Assembly: GCA_023627715.1 (NCBI GenBank)
Contig: JAMAHW010000004.1
Span: 558,001-622,000, forward strand
DNA length: 64,000 bases
Direction of reading: 5' to 3'
Source of the DNA: Periconia sp. R9002
Taxonomy: Eukaryota; Ascomycota; Dothideomycetes; Pleosporales; Periconiaceae
Shown here: positions 37,164 to 48,584 of the stretch, piece by piece
Layout: each line of letters begins with the position of its first letter
How positions within the stretch are numbered: position 1 is the first letter of the stretch
The notes under the pieces: generated by a model
What the model was told of the DNA's origin: nothing
What the model saw: only the letters and a program-made list of their open reading frames with translations
The model's database searches: none
Translations under genes and position numbers: made by a program

Positions 37164-38332
37164 ATGTCGCAAGCAAAGTATCTGACCGGTGACAAAGCTG
37201 GCATTGACGAATTTCTGTCGAGATTCGATGTAAGCACCAGCTTTGGAACCACACGCATATGAACAGCATGACTGACGCATTCGCTCCAGGTCTTCCTTTT
37301 CGACTGTGATGGTAGGCCTACTATTTCTCTACCTGATGGGAATCTTGCGGATTTACTACTCGCAAGTAATGCTATGAGGTCCAGATCCGCTAATTTTGAA
37401 GAAGGATAGGCGTCCTCTGGTCTGGGGACCACATGTTTGACAAGGTACCACAGACACTGGAGATGCTGAGGAGCAAAGGTGGGACTCTCTCCCGTTTCCG
37501 TCGGGCATGGCTCATAGTCACTTTAGGCAAGCAGTTGGTGTTTGTAACAAACAACAGCACAAAGTCTCGAGCCGACTACAAGAAGAAGTTCGATAAACTG
37601 GGAATACCTGCCCAAGTGGTACGTTTGACGACAGATTACCAATAGTTCGGCCTGACGCCACTCCAGGACGAAGTCTTCGGTTCTTCGTACAGTGCCGCCG
37701 TCTACATTGCGCGCATCCTCAAGCTTCCGGGCCCCAAGAACAAGGTTTTCGTGCTCGGTGAGAGCGGTATAGAGCAAGAACTGGAATCGGAGGGTGTGCC
37801 GTACTGCGGCGGGACCGACCCCTCACTCCGTCGTGATATCGAACCGGAAGATTTCACAAACATCGCGAATGGGACGATGTTAGATCCCGACGTCGGCATC
37901 GTTCTCAGTGGCCTAGATTTCCACATGAACTACCTCAAAACCGCAATCGCATTCCAATACATCCAACGCGGCGCGCTCCACCTGGCGACAAACATTGACA
38001 GCACACTGCCCCAGGCGCACAGCTTTTTCCCGGGTGCTGGAGCAAGCAGTGCGGCACTCGTGAAGGCCGTTGGTAAGGGAGAGCCTACTTCGTTCGGAAA
38101 ACCAAGTCAGGCGATGATGGATGCTATCGAGGGCAAGTTCCAGTTTGATCGGAGTAGAACCTGCATGATCGGGGACAGGCTGAACACAGACATTCAGTTT
38201 GGCATCGATGGCAAGCTGGGCGGCACTTTGGCGGTGTTGACCGGCGTTAGCAAAAAGGAGGAGTTCCTGGCTGAAGATGCGAAAATCGTGCCTTCTGCAT
38301 ACGTTGATGCATTGAGCGATCTTTTGGGTTGA
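37164..38332 (+). CDS. PHO13: 4-nitrophenylphosphatase-type HAD phosphatase (PHO13/phosphoglycolate phosphatase)
   Basis: Five exons (37164-37229, 37290-37311, 37410-37478, 37527-37618, 37667-38332) give 304 residues, normal for the family. HAD motif I is FDCDGVLW (nucleophile Asp27, Asp29), motif II is FVTNNSTKSR, the conserved Lys is in FGKPSQAMMD, and motif IV is MIGDRLNTDIQFG. Family members are cytosolic and hydrolyse phosphoglycolate and other damaged metabolites made by glycolytic side reactions. Exon 2 is just 22 nt and encodes the motif I core VFLFDCDG, so skipping it would abolish catalysis. It follows the aminopeptidase by 227 bp and precedes PRI2 by 247 bp on the same strand; these are separate genes in a compact block. 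Confidence 0.93.
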
Positions 38333-38579
38333 ATAGCAAATCTGCTCTTGATAGACAGCAGCGCGATAGATGCATGTAGACTTGCATAGACATGAATCCT
38401 CCATTTTCTAGTGATCGTATTTCATTGGTCTACGAACGCGTTGAACGCGCTCGCCCAAAATAGCTTAGCGCCGTGGTTCTTTCGCGTCAGCGCGTTGGAG
38501 GACGTGTTCCACTTTACGCCTACTGGGAGCCCCTCTGAATCCAGTTAACCGCAAACAAACATCCACACACGCCCACATC

Positions 38580-40201
38580 ATGATCCGCCACGATTACTCT
38601 CGAGTCGATACAAAACGACGCCCAAACATAGACTACAAGAAGAGACAATTTGCAAAGGCAGAATTCCAACAGCAGACTTATGATCATCGCCTGAACTTCT
38701 ACACACTGCCGCCGACGGCAGAAATCACGCTCGAAGAATTCGAAACATGGGCGATCAGTCGATTAAAGGGTGCGTAGAGATTAAATCTAAAGTAAATTCT
38801 CTGCAGAGACACTGACATTGGCAACAGTCCTCTCCGAACTTGAAGCATGCAGTTTCCGCAATCGAAGCCCCGAAGAGACCGCTGAATACATGACGAGCAT
38901 CCTCTCGAAACATCTTCCTCTTCACTCCAATTCTTCCCGTATCCAGTCACTGCAGGATGAGCGACGAAAGGATCATTATTCACACTTCATACTCCGACTC
39001 GCGTTTTCCTCAACAGAAGACCTCCGGCGCCGATTTTCGCGACTAGAGACTATGCTATTCAGGCTGAGATTTCGGGACGATGATTTTAAGGAGAGACAAG
39101 AATTCGTTAAAGACTTGAGCTTGGAGTGGGAGGAGGTTAATGAGGATGAAAAACGAGAGCTGAAAGATCAGTTGATGGCTGCTAGTGGGCTGAGGAAGGG
39201 CGACGAGCAGGAATGGATAAAGGTAGATTGGGAAAGGGTGCCTGAGCTGGTGGAGCAAAGAAGGGCGTTCATGAAGCGAGGGAAAGCATATGTGCCACAG
39301 AGAGAACAACAGAGCTTGGTGGTTGCTGATTTCACCAAGAGGCTAGACGAAGCCCTCGCGGTATGCTCCGACGACCAAAGTTTGAGAATTGATATACTAA
39401 CTAGGACAATAGCTAACTGCGCGCGCTCTTCCCCGCCTTGACGAAGACGACCGCCTCGCCCCAATCCTCGCCCACCTTTCACAATCCTTCAATTCCCCGG
39501 ACGCCGCCTACTCTTCCTCTGACGCAGACATAGAGGGCCTCTCCGCCATCCGCGCGGATACAATCGACACCCTCTCCAAGAACTTCCCTCTCTGCATGCA
39601 AAACCTCCACATGACCCTCCGCGCAAATTCCCACCTAAAGCACTACGGACGTCTCCAATACACCCTCTTCCTCAAAGGCATCGGCCTCAGCCTCGAAGAA
39701 TGCATTATGTTCTGGCGCAAATCCTTCAAACTCATGACCGACGACAAATTCCAAAAGGAATACAAGTACAACATCCGCCACGCGTACGGCGACGTGGGTG
39801 GCGACGCCAACCGGCGCGGTCGCGGGTACACGCCGTACTCGTGCCACAAGATCCTCACGGAGCCTTTACCCGGGCCTGGCCAGTCCCACGGGTGTCCGTA
39901 TCGCACGTTCAACCCCGAAAATCTCACTGCGCTGCTACAGCGCGTAGGCGTGCAGGATCGCGATTTGCTCAAGACGGTCCGCGAGGATGTGCAGAAGCAG
40001 AGATACCACGTTGCGTGCAATCGCGTGTTCGAACATAGTCACAAGAAGGAGATCAAGAAGGTCAAGGATGATGGGACGTGGAGTGCTGCGGATCTGGATA
40101 CTATTGTGCATCCGAATGCGTATTTCAAGCGGAGTTGGCTGTTGAAGCATCTTGGGGAGGGCAATGCGGGCATGGCTGGTGGGGATAAGATGGAGGAGTA
40201 G
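38580..40201 (+). CDS. PRI2: DNA primase large subunit
   Basis: Three exons (38580-38769, 38828-39360, 39413-40201) give 503 residues. With the small subunit it makes the RNA primers that polymerase alpha extends. The four Fe-S cluster cysteines are visible: Cys302 (NFPLCMQNLH), Cys385 (PYSCHKIL), Cys402 (SHGCPYRTF) and Cys443 (HVACNRVFE). The block HYGRLQYTLFLKGIGLSLEE is diagnostic, as is the N-terminal region RLNFYTLPPTAEITLEEFE. Length and domain order are normal. The second intron has a good ACTAAC branch point 16 nt before its acceptor. Confidence 0.96.
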
Positions 40202-41616
40202 AGGTGGTTCTGTTTGACTAAGTATGTTGTATAATGAACGCATGTGCGAAATGTTTTTTTTTCCCTTGTTTCACTGGGTCCTTGGAAGCGGGGGGGGAGG
40301 AGAAAATGAGGCGTTCGCTCCCGTTCTCGAATGACCGCTATGGTTCTTCTCCTAATGAGGCGGGTCATTCAATCTCAATCCTTTCTCTTGGTTTTCACGT
40401 ACGGTACATAGTTTGGATACGTCAACCCGGCATACCATATCATCCTTGCAAGCTACACTGTACTATGTAAGAAACAAAGTTTCCCCCAAAATTTTCAATC
40501 GTACCACATGTGTCCTTTCTTTTTCTATATTTAGCAGCTATATATGTACATGTACGTAGATCACGATGTCGTCAGGGACCTTGGAGATATTATTGTGGGG
40601 ATGCATTTATAGACAGATGGCTTGAGCCGGGTTAATGAATGCGAGTGTTACCCGGTTTTAGCCAGCTCGGCATGTTCGGATAGAAGTGGTGAGGGTTTGT
40701 TTGTTTGGGGATATTAAAGGAGAGGGTGTATGGCACCGGACAAAGAAGAATATTGTTAGGAAGGATTGATACGAAAGGATTTTGTTTCGCTTGCGTATGG
40801 AGATTGAAACATTGAATGTTTGTTGCGTGGCGTTGCATTGTCGCGTACATATGTACATTCCGAACGTTTTAACCTTTCGTATTTTCTGGAATGTTGAGCA
40901 CCCACCGCATTTTTTTTCTGAGGTATAAGGAAACAAAACAACCCGGGTTGACGACATTCCTCGCACGTTGCGGGGGTGAAGCTTGCATGTTTTTTTTTTT
41001 TCATGTTTAATTTTTATTCTGGGGCAATTGCGTATTTTTGGCCTCGGGTTATTAAAGTACTCATTCATCTATATGAAATTGATTAGTTTAGTATGTATAT
41101 AGTTCTTGGTTAGGTGTGCACGGCCGGTCGGGTTTGATCCGAAATACGAAGGAGAGAGACGAAGAGGAAATTTAAATCAATGATGTCTTCGTATACGTAA
41201 ACTGTGTACGTATGTAGTTAGGGTTGGTGTGGTGTGCGGAAGTTTATATACGAGAGCGTCTGGGAACGTTTTTTGGGTTCGGAAGAGTATGTATGTAGTG
41301 GGCCGTATCGTATCTTGAGGGGATTTCGCTTCCATTTCCGTTTTCCCACAGCCGGTGTTTTGTGGGTGAATTCCACGGGGCTTTCTTCTTCTTTTGGTCA
41401 GAAGACACGAGAGGACGAATCGATAGTTTGTTGCGGGGGAAAGTTTGTTTTTTGTGTTGTGTACGCGTGCTCGATGCGTATTTCTGTCGTTCTTCCTTCC
41501 TCCCTCATCACACTATCTTTCTAGGGTTTTTGGACACTTGGTAAAAAACGAGAAAGGATCAACGTGAGATCAATTGCGAACAGAGAACGAACGATTAATT
41601 GCTCTGAAACAAGAAA
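40202..41616. other. Intergenic region
   Basis: A 1.4-kb spacer between PRI2 and the Cys-rich secreted gene, both plus strand. It holds T-rich tracts, including a 12-nt T run near 40990-41001, and the promoter of the downstream gene. No gene was recognised. Confidence 0.5.
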
Positions 41617-42758
41617 ATGAAGTCTTCTATCCTCATTCTACCATTCCTCGCCACCTACACAGTGGCGCAGATTTTGAACTCGCCGTTGAAATGTCTGTGT
41701 CCGCAGGTCAAATGCGATGCGGGTGACGCCGCGGTACGTCCTCCTTTTTATTCCTTTCCCTTCTCATTGTACATACTCTCGTCACCATCCTTGACTGACC
41801 TTAAATCCCCCCAGAAACTCTGTCAATGCCGCAACAACCGCGAGACGCTTTGCAAAAAAGCGTGTCCGACCTATATACCTACATACCTCGTCAGTTCCCA
41901 GTCTTCCTCCCAATCTCGTCTCTTTCTTCTTCCCCTTTTCAAAAGCGAACGGTAACGGGATGACATAGCTGATACCTAGCAGCCCTGCCCAATAGGCCCC
42001 CCTACAACGACCCGTCCGATACCACCAGTGCCAGCACCCACATCTTCGACAGCACCGGGAGATGGGAAGTGTCAGTGTGAAGAACGGGTTTGCATCATGG
42101 TGTGGCCGCAATCGTGTTATTGCGCCAACGCGAATAAGCAAGCTTGCTTTGAAAAGTGTGGGGGTGTGAAGCCTGATTTAGTTGTATGTCCTCTATTGAT
42201 CTCTTTTTGGAAGGGATCCCTTGTTCACTTCCGCCTCTCCCAACTTTCCACTCTTTTCCCTTGACTTCATACTCCCTACCCACGCACAAACAATCACCCT
42301 TCGTGCCACATATGAGAAGACAACCCTAACACCAACACCAGGAATGTCCCCCCCTCGACCAACCATCCATCCAAACCCTCCCCTCAACCTCAAAGCCCAC
42401 CTCAAAACCACCCTCCAAACCCACCACCACCACTACCACAACCCGCAAACCTCTCCCCCCAACCCCCACCATCAAACGAACCCCCACCGCACTCCCAACT
42501 CACGCCCCCTGCGGCGGCGGCCGCCCAAACTATCTTGACTGCGACGACGGTTTCATCTGCATCAAGGACCCGTACAAACCCGGCTGCGGCCCGGAGTGCG
42601 ATGGCCCGGGGATTTGCGTGGAGGATAAGATTTGTGGGGGGTTTGCGGGGTTCCCGTGCGCCGCGAGGGAGCAGGTTTGTTGGGATGATCCGAGGGATGA
42701 GTGTGTGGAGGGGGATGGGGGGAATGATTGTGCCGGGGTTTGTGTTTGGCCGCATTAG
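41617..42758 (+). CDS. Secreted cysteine-rich protein with Thr/Pro-rich linkers
   Basis: I assemble four exons (41617-41733, 41815-41889, 41980-42183, 42342-42758), giving 270 residues in frame. A signal peptide is plain: MKSSILILPFLATYTVAQ. I count 28 cysteines, an even number, in three clusters separated by Pro/Thr-rich linkers (near residues 70-90 and 140-180). Motifs include CLCPQVKC, KLCQCRNNRETLCKKAC, CQCEERVC, SCYCANANKQACFEKCGG, and a C-terminal block with CDDGFICIKDPYKPGCGPEC and ICVEDKICGGF. The CYCANANKQAC-type block looks like a fungus-wide secreted family, but I cannot name it or assign an activity. It should be disulphide-stabilised and extracellular. A wall, adhesion or host-interaction role is possible. 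Exon 3 has two acceptors three bases apart, 41980 or 41983, changing one Gln. Exon 4 codon use is GC-rich and repetitive in the linker. Confidence 0.8.
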
Positions 42759-43082
42759 AGTGAGGGCTGGGGTGGGGAGGAGAGGAGAGAAGATGGCGTT
42801 TGTGGGGTTAGGTGAAGAAAAAAAAAGTTGTTTGTTGGGTGAAGGGAATGGAGTTATTCTTCTTAGTTTCTTTGTTTTTCCATGGTTTGTTCATGTGGAT
42901 GCGGGAATAGCGAGCGAGCGAGCAGGTCAAGTCAGTTGGCGTGATTAACCAGAATTTGCTTTATCTCAAAACGAATGCAAGGAGTGTGAGGAGTTTAATT
43001 GCTATAAAATTTCCTTCCCATCATCTCTTCAATATCCAGTGTCCGCTCTCAGATCTGCCTCAAGCCCACGCCCTTAAACTTC
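42759..43082. other. Convergent intergenic region
   Basis: A 324-bp spacer between the stop codons of the Cys-rich gene (plus) and the aldo-keto reductase (minus). Contains a short GAGC run near 42910. Nothing else was seen. Confidence 0.5.
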
Positions 43083-44330
43083 CTAGTGGAAATACTTCCA
43101 AGCAACCCCCCTCGTAATCTCCCACCCCTTATCCAACGCCGCCAAAACCTCACCATCCAACTCGCCCCCCTCCAAATCCGTCAAATTCATCTCCAACTGC
43201 TTCCCCGAACTCGCCCCAATAATAACCTTATCCCCATACTTCCTCTTCAACGCTCCATGATTAACAATCCACCTAAGCGCGGCCTCGCTCTCCCTCAATC
43301 CCTTCGCCTTGACCGCGGGCCTGACAACATCCAATGCGTCGAAGTACGCGTCGTTCCAGTAGCGCATGCGGTACATTTTGCCCTGGATGTTGGCTGCGTC
43401 AAAGCGCGAGCCGGGTTCGACGGCGGTGTCGTCGCGGTGATAGCGGTCGGTGAGGTACCCGCCGGCGAGGGGGTTGAAGGCGTAGAAGGCGATGTTGTAT
43501 TTGCGGAGGCACGGGAGCAGTTCGTGCTCGACTGTGCGGTGGAGTGCGTTGTAGAGCCCTTGGTAGACGCTGGGGAGCGGGTAGTTGTTCTTGAGGCAGA
43601 TCTCGCAGATGGCGGCGACTTCCCAGGACACTGGGGGTGGAAAGTGTTAGGTTGGTTGGGCGTTGGGTATGGAGTGAGAAAGGGGATAGTGTGATGAGGA
43701 GAGTTTGATAGTGGAATTACAGAACGGTACGAGTCAAGATGGAAAAGAAGATACAGGACTTACTGTAGTTGCTGATTCCCCACCTCTTAAACTTCCCTTC
43801 CTTGAACAGGGTATTCACAACCGCCAGCGACTCCTCAAGCGGCACAGTCCGATCCGGCCCATGCCAATACCACAAATCAATTTTACCATCCCCAGCATTC
43901 TTCAGCTTGAGCGCCTCGATAGACTCTTCAATTGCTTTCCTCATATCACCCTCCGTGAGGTGTGTCGCGTCAAATCCGTAACCACCAGCTGCATTAGGGT
44001 AGAACTTGGTGTGAATAGTTAGCTTGCGCGAGGCCCAATCGAGCGCACCAAGGTACTGCTCGCTTGTACCCATTCCGTAGACGCGCGAAGTGTCGATTTC
44101 GTTGTGCCCGTGGGATTGGAAGGTGTCGAGGATGGATGCGCAGGTGGCGAGGTCGGAGGTGCGGACACCATGCTTGCCTGGAGATGGGGGGATGAAGGGT
44201 TAGTAAGTGGGGAAATTGAGTAGTATATTTCGCATTCCTGAAGAATGGGGATATGAGTATGGGGCTAGATACCTTCTTCACCGAAGGTCATGGCTCCGAA
44301 GATGATGTCGAGCTTAGTTTTGGGAGACAT
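43083..44330 (-). CDS. Aldo-keto reductase (AKR7-like)
   Basis: Three exons (44330-44273, 44177-43764, 43630-43083) give 339 residues. The catalytic tetrad is complete: Asp48 (EIDTSRVY), Tyr53, Lys77 (IHTKFYP) and His125 (WYWHGPD). FKRWGISNYMSWEVAAI and FYAFNPLAGGYLTDRY are typical of the AKR7 subgroup, which reduces dicarbonyls and reactive aldehydes with NADPH. KVIIGASS near the C-terminus is the cofactor-phosphate binding block. The likely job is aldehyde detoxification or a tailoring reduction; the substrate cannot be read from sequence. It is one of two redox enzymes in the accessory block, with the FAD enzyme at 46.7 kb. Confidence 0.93.
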
Positions 44331-44995
44331 GATTTCTTCTTTTGGGTTGTCTTGAGTCGAATTAGAGAGCGTATAGCAGAAAGACTTCTGATACTCCAAA
44401 GAACAATCCGTATCTATGGAGTTGGTTCGGTTGGTAGATATCATTCACCCACTCGCTCCGTACTTATACCCAAGCTTTATACATCTCCAAAACATGCGAA
44501 TAGTGTCCACCTAACGGAGATACGGCGGAAGTAACAGGAGATACAGACTTTCCAGGACTCATTTTTGTAAGCCGAAAAGCATACTGAAAATAGTTAAAAA
44601 TCACCGTCCTTTCCAAGAACTGATATCTTGTATGTTAGGTAAGCCGAAGAGCATACTGAAAATGGTTTAGATGAAAAGCAGACTGGTTCGTTTAGGCTAC
44701 CCGCGTACCTCGCCGAATTCTAGAATAGGCAAGCGTGGTTAAACCTCACCCCTAGGACAACTCAAGACGGCTGAGTGCTGTGCCGCACACGGGCTTTGTG
44801 ACCATGTACCGTGTATTTATCCAGTCTTTCTAACAAAGCGGCGCAGTAATAACAGCGCTTGAGGATCATTCTTACATAATATAATTATATACTTAACATA
44901 AGCTTGCAGAAGGTTGACTTCCTCACCCCGCATGATCGAGTGCTCATCTCCATCACCCAGAGCCCAAAACCCCATCAACACCGCGTGCAAGAACC
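44331..44995. other. Divergent intergenic region with decayed direct repeat
   Basis: A 665-bp spacer between divergent starts of the aldo-keto reductase and the orphan gene. It contains the 29-bp direct repeat listed separately. The rest shows no feature. Confidence 0.5.
44567..44667. repeat. Pair of 29-bp direct repeats
   Basis: The copies at 44567-44595 and 44639-44667 begin gtaagccga and end in tactgaaaat followed by agtt or ggtt. They differ at two positions, both A in the first copy and G in the second. The spacing is 72 bp. Direct reading of the sequence supports them. Confidence 0.85.
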
Positions 44996-46067
44996 ATGCA
45001 GTTCATTATGAACTCATCAGTAACCGAAGTTCATGGTCAGTTTATCACCGGCCTCACCACCCTCTACACCCTCCTCGCAACAATGGCATACATCTCCCCT
45101 GCCGACATCATTCATCCACCCCATACCGCCTCCCTCATCAACACCGCTTTCCTCTCCGACCTCGGCTACGATCCCGAAACCATCGACCTAATCAAACATA
45201 TCCCCATGCTACACTCCGACCTTGTCTGGGGCTGGCAGAAAGAAGGCATAGAGCTCATCCCACGCTCTAAGCTCGTAAACTACTTTGTTGAGCCGCAGAC
45301 AGAGTGGCCGGACTATCTGCGGTGGGGGGACTCGTGTTTCGGCGAACCGGGGGAGTATAGGTTATTGGAGCCATGGATGTTGAAGTTGACGGTCGGGGAG
45401 ATGTATAGTGGGCAGTATGGTGTGGATTTGGTATATGATTTGAAAGAGAGTATGTATTTCGTCTCAGATTAACCTCCCCCCTTTTTTACTATTGCATGCA
45501 AACCGGGACGGAGTTTTGCTAACATGAGTTTGGTGTCGCCGTGTGTTAGAGACGATAATAGAATGGTCACGCATCGACATAAAGCTCTGGGATGAGTCGC
45601 CGAGCCAGCCCGTCGAAGCAGCTTTCGCCAACATCATCGATAATTTTAAGAGTCTTGCTTGGATCCCGCATGTTTCTTCCGAGGTGTTAGGTCCTACGAC
45701 ACCCCGTGTGCGCGAGATTCTCCAAAACCCAATCATACTCAATAACATGTTGAGTTGGGCTTTTGAATTACCGTTGGATCATGCTGCGGCTGTACAACAG
45801 ATTAGGGATGGTGGGGATGAAGTGGCGGCCATAAATTTCAGAGAACAGGTGAATCAGTGGAGAGCGTTTCAGAAACTGTATAAGGACTGTGGATGGGAAA
45901 CCGGTAGCTTCGATGGAGAGGAGTTTCGAAGGAGGAGGGAGGAGTGGTGGGCGGAAGAGAGAGAAATGGATAGACGGAGAAGGATGCTGCTGAGCATGCT
46001 ACATGAGGAGTTGCGCGCGATGGAAGCGCAGTTTTGGGCGGAAAAGGCTGGGGCTGGTGCGGTATAA
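44996..46067 (+). CDS. Orphan fungal protein, function unknown
   Basis: Two exons (44996-45449, 45550-46067) join in phase to give 323 residues. I recognise no domain. The N-terminal half is mixed hydrophobic and contains a DLGYDPETIDLIKHIPML stretch and several Trp (VWGWQKEGIEL, TEWPDYLRWGD). The C-terminal 100 residues are highly charged and predicted helical, rich in Arg, Glu and Trp (FRRRREEWWAEEREMDRRRR), ending AGAGAV. The pattern looks like the intracellular, lineage-restricted fungal proteins common in accessory regions. Possible alternative starts are at 45008 and 45083. The last 27 bases of the CDS recur in degraded form at 46528-46554. Confidence 0.65.
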
Positions 46068-46354
46068 AAACGTCTAACGCTCAGATTGCACTGGCTATGC
46101 TTCTTTTTTTTTAGCATGCATTAATGGATTTTAGGGGTCTGGAAAAGCCTGTCGACTGGGGTTGAACCAGAGATTAGATCCTGGTCGTTGTATTTTGGGA
46201 GGTTAGTGTACTCACTAATAATTGACTATGTGTATCACACGAAGGAGATAAGTCTAACTCCTGATTTGTATAAAAATATATCTGAGCCGAACCTCCCGAT
46301 ATGCGGCGTCCCCAGTGTGCAACCCCTCTATACATACGGAGGGGAATAGTAGCA

Positions 46355-46439
46355 GGTCATACCCCTATAGTTACATATCAATTCTCTAGGTAACAAATAA
46401 TATATGCTAGAGGAACGGAGACAGGGCCTATAACGAACT
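46355..46439 (+). repeat. Dispersed repeat, copy A
   Basis: This 85-bp segment aligns by eye with 52505-52584 in the same orientation. Shared blocks include tacccct-tagttac, aataata, and cggaga-ag-g. Differences are largely A/G and C/T changes plus a few short gaps. It may be the edge of a decayed mobile element, but no terminal repeats or coding remnant are visible. Confidence 0.65.
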
Positions 46440-46527
46440 CGGATTTGATATAAAATTGCATGTTCGTTATATGTATCACCCGACGCGAAGGGTGTCTGAA
46501 GATCAGCGGCAGGATGTGTTAATAATT

Positions 46528-46554
46528 GAAAAGGCCGGGACTAGTGCAGTATAA
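46528..46554 (+). repeat. Degraded copy of the orphan gene's 3' end
   Basis: These 27 bases match 46041-46067 at 23 positions. Three of four differences are G in the gene and A here; the fourth is T to C. The match includes the gene's terminal codons and its TAA. Confidence 0.65.
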
Positions 46555-46699
46555 GAAAACGCTGTTGTATAGAAATCAGCGTTACGAGTTACGACGGCTA
46601 GGAATTAGCCAGTGAAATCCGTGACATGAGTTGAAATACTCCAATTCCAACATTACGTGGTTGGATTCTGGATGAGGATATATCCGCAAACTCCGTGTA

Positions 46700-48584
46700 T
46701 TACTCTTTGATGCCATTCTCCTCCTTCCACGTCAGTCGCTCCGTAGCAACAACCCCTGGACCCCGATACACACTTCCGTACAATCCAGACGCCCAGTCTT
46801 TACCTTCTCCCTCTTGGGGGGCTCTCTTGCGATACCACTTTCCATAGGCCAGCAGATAGTACAATCTAAATGACAAAAGAGCGAATTTGTCGCGTTCTAG
46901 ATCCTCGGGGTACTGCGCGCCGAGATCAACAGCAGCGGCAATACCACTCATGATGGCGACTTCATGTGCATTGATAAGTGTCCAAGCAGCCGCGAACCGG
47001 GTATGCTTGCGGCCCTGGAGCAGCCACATCCACGGAACAACGAAAAGGTAGTGCGTCCACGAGTGACAGAGCTGGTGCCACCAGTCTTTACGGATGATTT
47101 TAGACTCATCGATCTCGTCGATGCTCCATAGATGGCCATCGCGGTGTTTGTTAAGGTAGATAGTTTGAAAGACGTGTTTTTCGAAGGGTACATCGGGCGG
47201 GAATTGCGATTGGTAATTGGTACAGTCAAAGCACATCTCGAGCTTAGAACGGTCCTGCGGGTACATTTTGATCATGTACATGGGCTTGAAGAGTTTCTGA
47301 GCATACTGGTTTCGCTCGGTTTGGGAAACGCCGGAAAGTTTATCGACGGCTTGTGAGGGATTGTAGAAATTTTCGTAGTGCTTCTTCATGTAGTCGCTGT
47401 CCCAGTGCGTTACGGTGATGTCGTCAGAGAATTTGGCGGAGCCAAGGACGCGGCTCTCACGGAAAGAGGCCGTCTTTGACAGAATGCGTTTAGCTGTGTC
47501 GGCACTATTGGAGGCGAGATTAGTCGATTCGGGTCGAAGAGCATAAAGAGCTTGCGATAATTGATGACTTACAGGACACAAAGAACAATTTCGTCATAAT
47601 TTTCTTCGGACTCCTGGGCACTTGCCTCGGCATTTCCGTCTTCCTGTGGTACCCAAGCGCTATTGGGATTGTGTTCATCTCGTACTGGTGTGCGCTTTAC
47701 GATGTTCACGACCACACCATCCTTGTCTCTCTTCACCACCTGTGTGAGCTCTGTCGATAAACGAACATCCACACCCTTCCCAATCAAACTATTTCTCCAC
47801 GCATCGTAAAAATTACCGAATCGAGGGAACACAACCATTGGTGGTTGGTTACTTGCGACGCTAAGTTTATCGGCGGGGTACCACATCCCGTAGGTAGGGC
47901 TCGTGCAAAGCCGTTCTAGGATGATGGTAGGGACTTCAGGTGTGTAATTCCCGGTTCCAAGGAACAGGGCGACCATGGGTAGAACGATTGTGTTTGTGAA
48001 TTCTTCGGAGAAAAAGAATATCTTCATCAGATACTTGATAGGGATGAGCGCGAAGAAGATTTCAAACCACCGCACAATCTTGAGCATGCGGACAAATCGT
48101 CGTATCTCCTTTTGATGGCGGGCCAGAAGCTCGGTGGGGAACACATTGGTCCAGAAGATGTCGTCTTTTCCAAACGAAACCTGAGTAATGTAAGCGCCGA
48201 TGTATACTAATCTAAGGGAGTCTCAAACTGGCACGCACGTGCAGATTGACTGGGTCAGCGTGATACCCTTGACGCGCAAACATTGTCATCGTATGGTGAA
48301 AGATGTAACTTCCACCCTGTACTCCCTGATTCAGCCATGCGGCTCCATGACGGTCTTTGTCGAGCGGGATAGAAAAGGCTTGTCCGCCGCAGTAATCAAC
48401 AGCATCGATCAGAGTAATATCAAATTTATCAGGGTGCTCAGCGAGGTGATGAGCGCATGACATGCCTATACATTGTCAGAATAATCTACTATATTACGTA
48501 GGGTGACAAAAATGTACCAGCAGCTCCCGCGCCAACGATGAGCACGCGCTTTCTTTCGGATTTTGCTTTCCCGTTAGTGGCCAT
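46700..48584 (-). CDS. FAD/NAD(P)-binding oxidoreductase (amine-oxidase-like)
   Basis: Four exons (48584-48518, 48465-48239, 48180-47573, 47504-46700) give 568 residues. The dinucleotide-binding signature VLIVGAGAAGMSCA (14-27) sits at the N-terminus, followed by the acidic strand end ITLIDAVDYCGGQAFS, typical of the flavin-containing amine oxidase and desaturase-like superfamily. VVFPRFGNFYDAW and ADTAKRIL fit the substrate and FAD domains. A hydrophobic segment around FEIFFALIPIKYLMKIFFF suggests membrane association. WTLINAHEVAIMSGIAAA near the C-terminus resembles the second FAD-binding motif. The exact reaction is unknown. Candidates include polyamine or carotenoid-type oxidation, or a tailoring step. 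Together with the neighbouring reductase and Zn2Cys6 factor it resembles part of a metabolic cluster, but no backbone synthase is present. Confidence 0.85.

Larger units (their letters stand above)
46068..46699. other. Convergent intergenic region with repeat debris
   Basis: A 632-bp, A+T-rich spacer between the orphan gene stop (plus) and the FAD oxidoreductase stop (minus). It contains a degraded copy of the orphan gene's last bases and one copy of a dispersed repeat (46355-46439), listed separately. Confidence 0.6.

Noticed and set aside
43086..43694. A 202-codon plus-strand open frame
   Set aside because: It lies opposite the aldo-keto reductase exon and is a composition shadow.
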